Assembly (NCBI RefSeq): GCF_021130785.1
Contig: NC_060210.1
Location: forward strand, 188,984,501-189,048,500
Direction of reading: 5' to 3'
Length of the DNA stretch: 64,000 nucleotides
Source: Homalodisca vitripennis
Taxonomy: Eukaryota; Arthropoda; Insecta; Hemiptera; Cicadellidae
Part shown: positions 23,574-35,505 of the stretch, piece by piece
How the letters are laid out: each line of letters begins with the position of its first letter
Position numbering within the stretch: position 1 is the stretch's first letter
Notes under the pieces: generated by a model
Databases searched by the model: none
Told to the model about the DNA's origin: nothing
The model's input: only the letters and a program-made list of their open reading frames with translations
Translations under genes and position numbers: made by a program

Positions 23574-23842
23574 TAAACTCAAGCTTGAAATTTAGGTAAG
23601 ATTAACATAGCTTTCTAATTTCAACAAAGTTTAAGAATCATAGGCAAAGGAATATGACGATCATATTCTTGATATTGGAGCCTAGTCCAAATAAGTTAAA
23701 ACAAATGGCTTGCAGCATGACTCTCCAGATAGTACAATTCTTCATTCCAACTTCTATTCTCTCAAAGTTTACCATAACAGTAAACCTAGACGCGAAGTCT
23801 TAATATATTCATCTATCTCTGTAACTTGTATAATTACTTTCA

Positions 23843-24030
23843 AGCAACGTCGAGTGTGGCTGCTGCTTGGATGGGTGATCGCTGAGCGATCCTGTCCTTG
23901 CAAGCAGCCCGCCTGCCCGGCCATTGGTGGTGGTTCGTAAGTCACCTTTAAACCGTTGGTCCACAGGTTGTGTTAGAGGGCGCTTCTTACCCTAACTTCG
24001 CCTGGTAAAATAAGGTATCTTTACTTTACT
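23843..24030 (+). mobile_element. 5S rRNA-derived SINE, 5'-truncated
   Basis: It starts at CAAGCAACGTCGAGTGTGGC and continues GCTTGGATGGGTGATCGC, which resembles the 3' half of 5S rRNA with its box A and box C internal promoter elements. The body (CAAGCAGCCCGCCTGCCCGG, GTTGGTCCACAGGTT, CTGGTAAAATAAGG) is shared with copies at 28366-28545 and 30429-30670. The 5' ~45 bp of the full copy are absent. It is a retroposed element, not a 5S gene. Confidence 0.75.
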
Positions 24031-24129
24031 TTTACTTTTTATTTTTATTTCAGCATTAAATATGGCTACCCTTCTTTCAACTATACGAGAAATAAAGTAA
24101 TTGGATCTATTTAAAATTTGTGATTTAGA

Positions 24130-24305
24130 ACACAAAGTTTCGTTGGAGGAGCGTCTGTCTGTCAGCACGATATCTCGAAAACTAACTGGCCTACTGATAT
24201 GGAATTTTGAATGAAGTCTCATTTCTATGTGAGGAAACTGAGTTCGATTATGGTACTTGTCACTTCACGGGATTTTGCTGAGCTTTAGCGAATATATGTA
24301 CGCTG
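24130..24305 (-). repeat. GCTCAGCC-ended family, reversed copy
   Basis: On the minus strand it reads CGCTAAAGCTCAGCAAAATC, TAGAAATGAGACTTCATTCA, then GGCCAGTTAGTTTTCGAGAT and GACAGACAGAC. This is the family order. The far end beyond GACAGAC is missing. Confidence 0.6.
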
Positions 24306-24740
24306 TTTTTATGGGTACATGATGGCAACGATAAACTAGCAGAATAAATAAATTTCTATATAAAAATCAGCAAACTCAAAAGAGATCTTAACATAAGGCA
24401 TATTACATTGTAAAAGATCTTTCTTATTGGAATTCGTAATTAATTTAACTAACAATATGGTCTAATGATTTTTTTTTTTTTAACGAAAGGCCTCACAAAA
24501 ATAAAAATTGTATTATTGGAGTGTTTAGCATAATTTTCCTAACACATCCTCCGTAATTTTACGATGACTTGGTGTGTAGACTTTTATTATTTAAACACAT
24601 AACAAATATATGAGTATATCATGTGGCAATATACATCTAAAGAAAGATTTCATCTGTAGACTTAAATTTTGCATGAAACAGCATTTCTACATAGACAGCC
24701 ACGAGTTCTCTGATGTTGCATGTCCAATCATGGAATTTGT
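24306..24740. other. AT-rich intergenic DNA
   Basis: There is a poly-T run near 24471. A 77-codon frame at 24610-24843 overlaps the inverted repeat and is not supported as a gene. Confidence 0.35.
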
Positions 24741-25156
24741 GAAGGAAACAGGATTTTTTCCGGACATTTGCCATCGTTCAGTGAAACAAGAAATCAGTAA
24801 CACTACGTTTCGAGATCTGCAATCTGATCTCTTCTTCAGGTAAAGAACTAACCTAATACATAATTACAAACTAGGTTAAAATAAACAAATCTTACCAAAG
24901 CGTTGTGGCACGCCTAAGTCAGGAATCACAACCTACATGTTGTTTGTTAACTTCACTAACTCTATAAACATGCACTTAATAAAAAAACTATACAAAACAC
25001 TAATCATTAAAACTGAACTACGGGAATACAGGTCACAATACGTCTGCATTCGTCTACTAACCACCAACGACTGAAGACGTAGTGTTACTGATTTCTTGTT
25101 TCACTGAACGGTGGCAAAATGTCCGGAAAAATCCTGTTTCCTTCACAATCCTTCCA
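24741..25156. repeat. Inverted repeat with ~70-bp arms, Penelope-like candidate
   Basis: The left arm (about 24741-24811: GTGAAGGAAACAGGATTTTT, CCGGACAT, GAAACAAGAAATCAGTAACA, CTACGT) is repeated in reverse complement at about 25083-25156. The left arm runs into a hammerhead-core-like motif at 24807-24839 (minus). The same GTGAAGGAAACAGGATTTTT text occurs at 42708, again near such a motif. Head-to-head fragments and hammerhead motifs are known for Penelope-like elements, hence the tentative assignment. Confidence 0.5.
24807..24839 (-). ncRNA. Hammerhead-ribozyme-core-like motif
   Basis: On the minus strand: CTGAAGA, then A, a perfect 6-bp stem GAGATC/GATCTC with an 8-nt loop, then GAAAC. This is the CUGANGA-stem II-GAAA arrangement of hammerhead ribozymes. 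A stem III with a UH cleavage site and a closing stem I were not identified, so catalytic ability is unproven. Confidence 0.45.
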
Positions 25157-26715
25157 TCGTCAAAAATAACCTTCAAACATGAAATTTGGTTGAACGTCGT
25201 TGAACAGTATCATTTAGTACGCTGACACAAAATTTCTCTTTTGTTTGCCGGGGGTTGCATGTTTATATGATAGTCTGTAGCTCTATCTGTCAATATGAAA
25301 TGAGCTATGGACTTGAAACTTTCCATTGAACCTCGACAAAGCCTGTTATATGATACTTAGTGTGGCGTAGTCCTACTTTGTATTAAATGTACGATAATAC
25401 GAAAATTAATACACATATTTCAACATTCCTTGTTGCAAGCTGACCTATTGTTTTTAGTACGTGTAGGAAACAACGACAAAAATAAGCTACCTACTTTGCG
25501 CCTAATTTATTTACTCAGGGAGATCCATGGTTATAGATTATTTAAAGTTTTGCAATGTTACATTTTTACAGTTTAAGCAGTTAGATTTGTATAGTTTCGC
25601 AGTTACATATGTACATTTTGGCAATTAAATTTGTACAGCTTTGCACTTAAACAGTTAGATGTTTAAATTTGGGAGTTAAAGCATGCCCACAGATATTTTG
25701 AGTTTGACAGGAATATGCTGGATGTCGTACTACAAATCTTTTGTCCCTTATTAACTTATATTATTAGTGACTATATACCTTTACTTCAGTGAACGTCTAA
25801 AATATTATTTAATAGATGGGAAAATTTGAAATTCGCAACCTAAGTTTTCAAAATAGAGATCGATTAGGCATAAACTTTAACTTTAGACGTCCAAAATGTG
25901 ATACCTCTTTTCTGATATCCTAATAATAAAACAACTTCTTAATTTTCACAAATCCTGAGTTAGGCTTATTACACTTATGCGTATTTCAACTAATATCTAT
26001 ATTGCAGTATTTGCGGTTGAAATGAACTGTCATGAACGCATACTCTGTCATATTTGACGAAGTTTTCTCTTCCAAGGAACTAGAACTCTTCCCCACGTTA
26101 ACAAATGGACACCTTTATTGTTGGGTCTTATTTTTCATTTTCTTCACCCTAAAAATTATGTATTACAATTTTAGTATTTACACAAAAATACGTCTCCTCA
26201 TTTTGGAAAGTGAAGACAAAAATTTCACGAACATTTAAAATGGAATTGTAGCCTTTTACTGTGACATAAAGGCTTATATCAGGCTAGAGAGAAGAAATTT
26301 TTACTTATTTATAGTTTGTTATGTTTTATATATATTTATATAAATATACTTTAATCATAGGTTCCATTATATTCCATTATATTAAGGAAATTTTCCTGGA
26401 AATTCTTCAACTCCAAATTTCTTATTAGCTCCAGAAGGAAATGTTGTATTATTTAATTAAATTATTGTATCAGTCCTTTAAGTATTTTAAATGGGGACTT
26501 CTACAGCAATGACAAATTTAATTTTAAAATAAAAATACAAAAATATATATCACTATGATTTATATTATTGCCACGTTGGTTAGAGGAACGGGATTGCACA
26601 AATAACTATATAAAGGTTATAAATATACTAGTGCACTTATGCTATTATTTCGAATTCCGGAATCCACGTTAGAAAATTATTTTATATTAAAAACAAAGTA
26701 GTTATACAAATCGAT
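25157..26715. other. AT-rich intergenic DNA
   Basis: No repeat partner in the window and no coding signal. The 68-codon frame at 26032-26238 is not supported. Confidence 0.4.
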
Positions 26716-26772
26716 TATACTGTAAACTCTCGATAATCCAATCGCGGATTAACCGAGTTGTGGCTAATCCGT
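26716..26772 (+). repeat. Possible pogo/Tigger-type terminus
   Basis: ACTGTAAACTCTCGATAATC followed by CGCGGATTAACCGAG resembles the ends of pogo/Tigger DNA transposons (CAGT...CTCGATAATCCG...GGATTAATCGG). No opposite end was found in the window, so this would be a solitary relic. Confidence 0.3.
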
Positions 26773-27607
26773 GCTCCTAAAACAAACATGGATTAAACTT
26801 GTTAGCCAGCCACGGCCATTACTTCAATGATCGATAATCTTTTAGACCTTTTTATCTATGTTCAGGGGAATAATAAATTCAATTATCATATCTGTTAAGA
26901 AGATGAAATCATTTTTTCGGTCGGGTTAATATATGTGTTTTTTATGTAATATCAGACTTTTTTAAATATCATCTTTGAAGCCAGAAAATAGAAACAAAAT
27001 GTTATAAAAATGATTAGTAACAGTAGTTAGTTACTTAGGATAGTTATTTAATAATAGTCTAACTTATCATTTTGTACAACATTTTAATCAGGCTCAAAGG
27101 AAAAAGGATAAAAAAGATGCAACTTTTTACAAAATGACGACATGTTTTTAATGAAATATTACTTAAGTGTAGTATAATAACAAAATTACATACCTATAAG
27201 TACACGCTCTGTAATATTTCATACCCATACTGTAACACATTTATTTACTTGCCATCACATGTTTTTCCCCTGGGCCTGATTATAATTTAATGTCCTTTTG
27301 TAAAACAAAAAATATTTAAAATGATTAAAAAGAGCTTAACTAGATTTTTTTATTAACCTAACTAAAAATCGATTGCAAAAAAGAATGTTCATAGCACGTA
27401 CTAAACCATCTGGATAAAAATGTACATTAGATTAGACTTGGATTTATTTAAATTATCGTATATCGCCCTCAAAAATAATTTTTTTTAATTACCCTCAAAT
27501 TTTGAGTTCAGAATATTCAAAAACCACGTCACGGTCGTATTAAACTGATGACGACGATACATTTTATAGCTAGAGCTATCAATCAACCTTAACGATTGGA
27601 AAACATG
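26773..27607. other. AT-rich intergenic DNA
   Basis: No supported feature. Confidence 0.4.
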
Positions 27608-28350
27608 GAAACTCTTGGTATGACCCATACAGGAATTTTAATTCAGAATTTTTTTAACCCTTTCCAATATTTTGACAAGTAAATTACATCATTATTGCCA
27701 GCAATAGTTTGAACCATACGTATTATTTTTCAATAATCGCACACTCATCAATCAAATACGAAATAATTGTTCTGCAGCTTATTGTTTATCGATTTTTCAA
27801 GAAACACCTGTACATGTGGAACTATTTTGACACATTAAAACACATACAATACTTTAGCAGACTTGTTTTGTAACTTTTTGTTATTTTAGTTCAGTGCGGA
27901 ATTTAATAATTTGAAGTCGTAATCAAGTTGTAATGCATATCCTAGTTGATGAGGTGGTTAATCAAATTTGCTAAATCAAGAAACTCTTGGTATGACCCAT
28001 ACAGGAATTTTAATTTAGAATTTTTAACCCTTTCCAATATTTTTACAAGTAAATTACATCATTTTTGGCAGCAATAGTTTGAACCATAGGTATTATTTTT
28101 CAATAATCGCACACTCATCAATCAAATACGAAATAATTGTTCTGCAGCTTATTGCTTATCGATTTTTCAAGAAACACCTGTACATGTAGAACTATTTTGA
28201 CACATTAAAACACATACAATACTTTAGCAGACTTGGTTTGTAACTTTTTGTTATTTTAGTTCAGTGCGGAATTTAAGAATTTGAAGTCGTAATGAAGTTG
28301 TAATGCATCTCCTAGTTGATGAGGTGGTTAATCAAATTTGCTAAATCAAG
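27608..28350. repeat. Tandem duplication, 2 x ~371 bp
   Basis: GAAACTCTTGGTATGACCCA begins at 27608 and again at 27980. The two copies remain collinear to the shared end AATTTGCTAAATCAAG (27980 and 28350) with only a handful of differences, indicating a fairly recent duplication. The first copy opens after TTGGAAAACATG, so its left boundary is sharp. Noncoding. Confidence 0.9.
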
Positions 28351-28365
28351 TTAGTCAAAGAATAT

Positions 28366-28545
28366 TTTACTTCACCAGGCAAAGTTAGGGCTAAGATGCC
28401 CTATCTAACACAAACTAGGGACTTCAGAACCCGCTACCAATGGCCTGCTTGCAAGGACAGGGTCGCTCAGCGGTCCCCTATCCAAGCAGCAGCCACGCTC
28501 GCCTTTGCTTGATTCGATTATCTTGCGATAATTGTCGTACTTGCG
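28366..28545 (-). mobile_element. 5S rRNA-derived SINE, minus strand
   Basis: On the minus strand: TCGCAAGATAATCGAATCAA, GCAAAGGCGAGCGTGGCTGC, GCTTGGATAGG, then GCAAGCAGGCCATTGG and TAGGGCATCTTAGCC, ending with GCCTGGTGAAG. It is the same family as 23843-24030 and 30429-30670, with internal deletions in the 5S-like and central parts. Confidence 0.75.
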
Positions 28546-29209
28546 TAATCATGATTTAACTGCAAATTTAATCATGATAGAACTGATATATTTAATGTTA
28601 TTATAACCGGGCAAAATCGATACTATTTTCGCGTATGTATGATTTTGGCAAACAGTTCATGTTTTAACTACAAAATGTATTTGATTATGATCCGTATAGT
28701 GCAAAATCGAAAATTTTGATAATACTTTCCCTTCAAATATTGTAAAACTTTTCATTTAAGGTAATTATATCAAACTGCATTGCTGATGTTTAAATAATAA
28801 CCTAAAATCATGCAGGAATAAGATAAGGCATGCCTCCATTCCGATACACCTTAAATCTATTATTTTTTGCCTGCTTCCTTTTTATTTCTTTTTGAATAAC
28901 AAATCTGTATTTTTTCAGTATAAAACTTAAACTTTATTGAATAATTCCGTTACATTGTTTGAATTCTTATCATAATACTAGCTTGTTTAGTAGGGTTTTA
29001 ATTGAACTTCATTTTGCGTTTGATGTGTATTCTCAGTTTAGCAAATAATCTATAATACGAGTTTAACCAATTTGAAACAAAGTTTTATTGCCACAGCAAT
29101 AATTATAGTTTATATAAGTAATTGTTATATTTCTTAAATTATATGAGAATGAAGTTTGTGTTTAATCACTATTTAACGTTGATATATATATATTATTTTA
29201 TGAAGACGC
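28546..29209. other. AT-rich intergenic DNA
   Basis: No supported feature. Confidence 0.4.
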
Positions 29210-29285
29210 CTAAAGATGGAATCATTGATTCTGAAAGGCCTCCCAAGAATAAAATTAATATTGTTAAATGTGTATATTTACTAGT
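29210..29285 (+). repeat. Short module with degenerate hammerhead-like core
   Basis: CTAAAGA (29210-29216), a stem GAATC/GATTC, then GAAAGG (29233), followed by CCTCCCAAGAATAAAATT. The same module is at 36849-36920 (CTGGTGA...GAATCATTGATTC...GAAAGGCCTCACAAGAAT). One core position is changed in each copy relative to CTGANGA. Likely remnants of the element family that carries the better motifs at 24807, 42511 and 59263. Confidence 0.4.
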
Positions 29286-29351
29286 TAAATTAAATTAAAC
29301 TTTTTCCAATGCTCCAAGATTCTTAATTGTTTCGTTGTGCTTGTTATCTGT

Positions 29352-30279
29352 TGTTATCTATATATATATAAAAATGAATGTTTGTATGTTTGTCCTTTAT
29401 GGAATCGTGAACTATTGGACCGATCATGATGAAAATTTGTACGTATATGTATTTTTCCACGGAGAAGGTTTATAAGCTATGCCCATCCCTTTCCCGATTC
29501 AGGATTCCGCCCCACTGGTTACAGAAATACCCATAAGAAATGCATTGCAGCAAACATATGTTAACGTCTTTTCAAATTTTTAATCAGCTGTTCTTTGTAA
29601 ACATATATTACACTTATAGTTTTAAAGCATAGAGTAAGCTTAAGAGAAACGACAAATTTTGTTTAAACTGTTTTTGCAATCACTGTTAAACATAGACTTT
29701 ACTATCCAGATAATACAATTCAAATTTGACGTAAAAATTCACCTTTAACTGCAATATTTATTTAATATAAACCATGCTCATGCTTGATCAGAAGAGTAAT
29801 GCAGATATCATAATTACTATCTTACGTTGGCTACAAATATAAAGAATGTTATAAAATCAACCTTAGTTGTTTTTTTTGACAGAAGTATGGTTCTCAAAAC
29901 TCCGTGTGTACATATTCTCTCGATCGAGACAACAAAGCAAGCTCAATCGTGGCATCGGAGATATAACTAATTTAATCTAAAATTTATTATAGTAAAAAAA
30001 AATTTACTAAGTAATATAAGGACTTCGGTTCTTAAGATTTGCGTGCGAAGCCGTGGGTAACAGCTAGATAGAGGCAGGAATATGGTACATACCTTCATAA
30101 TACGCCCAAGAGGCTCACGATGGAACGACTATCAATTATCTCAGCAATGTTTAGAATGTGATAGAAAAAGAATAAGTGAATATAGTGTACTGTTTTCAAC
30201 GGGAAATTGCGTGCGAAGCCGCGGGCAACTTTTGCAAAAAATTATTGAAATGCGCAGCAAAGCGCGCCGGGCCCGCTAG
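29352..30279 (+). mobile_element. CTAG-ended nonautonomous element (Helitron-like candidate)
   Basis: It begins with TATATATATAAAAATGAATG at about 29354 and ends with GCGCGCCGGGCCCGCTAG at 30279, followed by T. A second copy lies reversed at 43976-44748. Compared with that copy it carries an extra ~180 bp (about 29891-30073), itself ending GCGTGCGAAGCCGTGGGTAA, CAGCTAG, so a second terminus is nested inside. CTAG-T ends after a GC-rich stem recall Helitrons, but no Rep/helicase and no A|T insertion proof are available. The 65-codon frame at 30082 is part of the repeat. Confidence 0.55.
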
Positions 30280-30428
30280 TTATTACTAAATAGTTTTTTT
30301 ATATCACAGTTGGTATTCCTTGTTTGTATTTTAAAAACATCGCGGTTGGTAAGAAATACTGAACAAATACAAATAGTAATTTTGATAACTATTAAATAAT
30401 TTTGAAAGAAAAGCCTATTATTAATCCA

Positions 30429-30670
30429 ATGGCGTAGTGTAGCGGGTACAACGGTTATCGCAAGATAACCGGATCAAGCAACGTCGAGCGTGGCTGCTGC
30501 TTGGATGAGTGACCGCTGAGCGATCCTGTCCTTGCAAGCAGCCCGCCTGCCCGGCCATTGGTGGTGGTTCGGAAGTCACCTTTAAGCCGTTGGTCCCCAG
30601 GTTAAGTGTTAGAGAGGGTTTCTTAGCCCTAACTTCGTCTGGTAAAATAATACATCTTTACTTTACTTAC
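30429..30670 (+). mobile_element. 5S rRNA-derived SINE, longest copy
   Basis: The head TGGCGTAGTGTAGCGGGTAC (A-box-like TGGCGTAGTG) is followed by TTATCGCAAGATAACCGG. Then comes the 5S-like segment AAGCAACGTCGAGCGTGGCT and GCTTGGATGAGTGACCGC. The body is GCAAGCAGCCCGCCTGCCCG through GTTGGTCCCCAGGTTAAG, ending CTGGTAAAATAATAC and a CTTTACTTTACTTACTTTA tail. The frame at 30509-30829 runs through the SINE and is not a gene. Confidence 0.8.
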
Positions 30671-31794
30671 TTTATTGCTAATGTAATCTCCGATAATACA
30701 ACTTTATGCCAAGTTTGTTCCACAAACGCACCCCACCCGGTCGAACATTTTCATGAAACCAGGCACAAAACCGATTACCATGCAAAACACTGTCTTAACC
30801 TCAAAATATTTTGGACAGTCAGTAATTAACGTTTGTGTAATGGAGAGTAAAATGATTGTCTACTGTATTTGGACCCTCGTATTCGGAGGTAACTTAATAA
30901 AGAGTATCTTAATTTATTTATTTCCAACGGTTCCACCATAACAACGGTTCCATAAAGGTTCTTAATGTTCAATATTAGAAAGAACACCGTAAATCAAAAC
31001 TAAAAGTAAATTTGTATGACTGAAAATTATTGTAGTCACGCGGTGTGAAACAACTTGTAAAGTCAATGTCCTCAGAGATTACGAGGAAAGTTTAATGATA
31101 TTCAGCCAACTTGAATCTGATGTTGTAAGCTTAAGCTCTTGGCTCCATCACAAACATTAATTTTAACTCCCTGAAGATGAGTAGTGCACATTGCTAGTTC
31201 CAGGACTGTTGTATATTTATAATGTTGCGGCAGGAGGGGGTCCCTCGCGTGACTGAGTCACGTGTCCTTTCTCCTGCTCGCTGATAACCGACATTTCCTT
31301 TGTCTTCGGAAACCATCCGTAACTGCTTTGTTGGCATTCAACGACGTTTTCATCTGGCACTAGAAAATCACATCGGATTTGGTACTTCGCTAAGTAGTTA
31401 TTACATGACTAATGGTTGTTTTTTTAATAAATTTATACAGGTTGAGTCAAGTAAGGTGGCCTTAACGTATATTTGGAGAACGGTTAGAGTTATGACTCGG
31501 AAAAATGCAAACTTTCTAAACCTTATACAGTGAATACATTTAGAATAACATTTAGAATTTAGAATAATACTTTTATCCAAATTAAGGAACAAGATGTGCC
31601 ACAACTGAAGGTATCTTGTTAGAGTCAAAAATTGTCTAATCTAAACATATTTTTTGGGAGTGGGAACATTTTAGTAAATTTGTTCATGCGACACAACATT
31701 TTAAGGGGTATTTAATGCAGATTCAGAATTTATCTGTTTTATTTTGAAATTTGCAGATAATACATGGTTTTATGTAAAACAGCAAATTTTTATA
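30671..31794. other. AT-rich intergenic DNA
   Basis: A CCCTGAAGATGAG-type text at 31172 recalls the hammerhead-like core but lacks the GAAA box. Other small frames are unsupported. Confidence 0.35.
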
Positions 31795-32452
31795 CAGGGT
31801 GTTAATAAAGTCCCGCACGGGCTTGATAATTCCCGAACGATTGTATGTATAGCAATAAAACTTGCTTAATCATTCATTAATGCAATTATAAATCTACTTT
31901 TTGAAGTAACTATCATTTTTTGTCATGTCAGAGGGATGGCCAGCAAGGAGTCGGAAGGAAATCTTAAATGAGAGCTTAGGTCGAATAGTACATCAAATTA
32001 AAGGTCTTTATTAGTAGAGTACACTGCAACAAATCTGATCTCAAAAGGTTCACTGTTTAAAACATTACGCTGGTTTAAAGTTTGAAAACTTTACAATGTA
32101 GATCTGTTCTGGATCGGTCCATATCCTTGTCTTGGCTCAAGATGCGAAAGTTGAACTTGATAAATGAATAATTTACTTAAGAAATAGTTTTTATGTACGC
32201 CTTTCCAACAGTCAAATAACAGGAGGTGAACAATAACATCACTTATTCAAAAAAACTTTGAACATCTGTAATTTTGTAATCCATTAACCTTTTCAAGTGG
32301 TGTTTGCAGTATTCATCTCTGCTAAATAACCCATTTAAAATTATATGCATCTTGAGCTATGCTTACATTAAATGTTTTGCCGAACTCCTTGAAGACCATC
32401 CTCCATTCGTTCGGGAATTATCAAGCCCGTGCGGGGCTTTATTAACACCCTG
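31795..32452. mobile_element. MITE copy 1, CAGGGTGTTAA TIRs, TA target site
   Basis: The terminal inverted repeats are 46 bp (31795-31840 and 32407-32452) and differ at one position. They start CAGGGTGTTAATAAAG and include GGGCTTGATAATTCCCGAAC. The dinucleotide TA flanks both sides, as for Tc1/mariner-type insertion. The 658-bp interior has no open transposase. Sequence near both ends (AAATCTTAAATGAGAGC, ATCTTGAGCTATG) is shared with the second copy at 39144-40008. Confidence 0.85.
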
Positions 32453-35400
32453 TATGATCACTCAGTATTGAAAAGTGTTTTTGTCAACCAGAGCTTTAAA
32501 AAATGTGCAATATGTTACAGATACACATTTGAATATTTCCAGATTCGAACCCGAGGCCTCCACTTTTGGTACGCATTTTGTTCCTTAAGTAGGATGAGAT
32601 TATTTTAAATAGATTCCCTGACTGTAATTTAGAGGGGTTGAATTTTACTAATTTGTTATAGCTCTAACCGACCTTGTAATATAAATTTATGAGACCACTT
32701 CCAACTCGCACCTACTTTTTGAAAGAAAAACACATCTTTTGCTACTTCCTCTAGAAATTACGGATCTCTGTTTCCTTTAGATTAATGTTACAGACTTATT
32801 TTTGTCAACACTATTAGGATTAATTACATTATTTATACTTGAAATCCTTTGTCCATACTTCCTCTCTACTTTCTTTTCAATAATTAACCTCTTTTTAAAG
32901 GTGAAGGTGTTGACAGGTGCTAATGATGTACAGTACACGTCGATTTGACATTTTGGAAAAAATCCTGAACTTTCCCTTGTTAATCGGGTTGTGGAAGGTT
33001 GGGGGGATGAAGGGGGGAGGTTGCGGACATGAATGGGCGGCGGGGGGTTGCAGCCCCACTGCACCAGTCTTCCCGAGCCATCTCTCTCAGTCGCCATGTG
33101 CCCCGTGATCGGTAGACATCTCGACTCCTCTGCCGTCTTCTGACTAATGTGTTATGTGAGTATCTACCCACACAATTTTGAAAAACCAATTTGCAAAAAA
33201 CATTTATATCCTATAATTTAAAAATACAAACGTAAAGTAGAATTTTTAAAATTTTATCACAACTTAAAAAATGTTTTAATTGTATACGTTATGTACTTAG
33301 CGCAGAGCGTATAATAGGGTTTTATAAATATTGCATATAAGCATTTACTACATAGAAAAATTAACCGTGAGTTCGGAAACATATGGTAAGTGAAGTAAAT
33401 TTTACTACAACAATGAAATGTTAATGCATCTTAAAGTGTGCCTTTAGAAATCAAGTACGTTCTTTAACAATATGCCTTTTAGTCATATGTGTCCTGGCGG
33501 TCTTTTCTTAAAGTGCAATTTGTATTTTATTGATCTTTTATTGAAACTATGGTAAAAAGTTCATTAGAAATTAAATTGCTTTGATTTTAAAACTTTGAAA
33601 AAATGTAATGGTGACAGTAAAAAAAAACACAAAAATTATACATACTAATTTTGTAATAAAAATAAAAATTATTATCGGTCTTAATAAACGAGTAGTATTA
33701 GTTCAGATCTTTGCGCGCACTCTGAACATTATTTTTACGTAAATGATAATTTTCTAAAACGATGCTGAGAAGAAATATCTCACACAGACTCGGTTATGTA
33801 CATCAGTTGAGAATTAATAACCACATAAAAAGTTGTGATAGTTTGAAGTATCGTCGGAAATTCATCAATAGTAGTTGGCAAATAGTTGGTAATGTTATTT
33901 TATGGGTTTTTTATAATTCGTCAACCACGAGACAACATCGAAGTTTTCTATTTAAATGCAATATTTCGTTGCTAAATTTATGAGAATAAATAGAAAATAT
34001 CCCAAAAAAGTTTCGGAAGTTCGATATATCGAGAGATTCGTAATTAACTACAACTGTTTCTATTCTTCTGAAGAAGAACCAGAAGTTGGGGTCCGTCTTT
34101 ACGCTGCGAATTCCCACAAGAAGCAAACCGAGTTAATGTGCTTAGAAAATTTGAACAAACCTATGGAAAAAAACCATTATTCTAATCGTCTCATTCAAAA
34201 CCATAGCTACTCTACATGGTGGAAAAGAGTGTTTTGAAAGCGCACCTGTCTCTATATGAAATTCGTTTATCACACAAAACGACTCGATGTGTGGATCGAT
34301 GTAAGGGTCAAAGTGAATACAAATTATTATGTTATATTCGGAAATAACTGTTGTATTGTTGGAATATTTCAATTTTCACATAACCAAATGAGCCCAGGCA
34401 GGCGTTAACGATCTGTACAAAATAGTTACGTCTATTCTGACGCATATTTATTATCATTATATATGGAATGTGCGTATTCGAGTTAATATACAAAACGTTC
34501 CTAACTTATTTCCTGTGCAAAATATAATGGTAAATACAAATCCAGTGATTGCACTAAAACTTAGCTTGAGTACAATTCTTGCCTGAACTTTTTTTAATGG
34601 GTTGGGAATAAATTCTTATGACAATGGTTATCAAATACTTAGTTATTTAAATTTTAAAATTGGAAGACTAGAGTAATGGAGAACAATAGGAAGGCGTAGG
34701 CTAATCATTATTACATCTATTATAGATGTTCTCCTTCTTAACCAGACAGCTGTTCTGCCAGAGATTTGATTGTGTGGAAACTAGACAGTAAGGCTGTCAG
34801 GCTTTTCTGTAATTTATCATAAAAAATATTTATTTATTCTTCCAACTGAATTACACCAGTAGTACACTTAATAAGTTAAAAAGAGTATAAATGATTAATA
34901 GCACTAATAATGTATACCTATATATATATAATTAAATAACAAACAGTGTTAAAATAAATAATCAACAAAACAGTGAATTAGTAATAAATATAAGTAAGTT
35001 AACAAATAATCAACAAAAAGGTAAAAAAAAAACAAAGACAATAATAAATAGTTAAATATAAAAACGAGCAACAGTAATAAATGTGTGGTGTATGATAAGA
35101 ACTAAATAACAATTAAGTGATAAAAAAATTTGACAAATGCAAAAGTAACAATATATAACTAGCAAAATGCAAGAAAAGATAATCAGGAACATGCGTAAAC
35201 ATAAATAATAATCAACACCATCTTAAATAATTTAACATTAAACTAAACATTAACTAAATCCACTACATGCATGCCAGTGACGTGCGTGTTTGTTCTAACA
35301 TTGCAGTTATTCCTGGATATTGTACAGCCACGGATATATTATTCAGTAAGAATTCTTGTAAATCCACCCCTGGACACAAGGGAACAGAATGATGGGAATA

Positions 35401-35505
35401 CCGATACTAACTCTGAGGAGATGACAAACCAGCTCCGTGTTAAAGCAGTTTTCTTGGAAAATCAACCGACTTTCTTTGGGAGAATAAGGATAAATGTCAT
35501 AACTG
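32453..35505. other. AT-rich DNA, few features
   Basis: An isolated B-box-like AGATTCGAACCCGAGG lies at 32541 (minus-strand tRNA T-arm sense) without a matching A box. A GC-richer patch at 32990-33140 has purine-rich GGGGGG runs and a short unassigned frame. From 34800 to 35270 the sequence is extremely AT-rich with simple TAAATAA-type stretches. No gene is supported. Confidence 0.35.

Larger units (their letters stand above)
22512..23838 (+). repeat. Direct duplication, ~255 bp, 1.06 kb apart
   Basis: The segment at 22512-22766 (ACTCAAGCTTGAA..., ending near TCTTTAACTTA) recurs at about 23576-23838 with roughly 75-80% similarity by eye. GCCTATTAC-type family ends (GCTCAGCCAA) lie between them. 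The second copy runs directly into the 5S-derived SINE at 23843. Confidence 0.65.

Noticed and set aside
30473..30540. 5S rRNA gene
   Set aside because: Only the 3' half resembles 5S, and it is followed by a body shared by three dispersed copies. It is a SINE.
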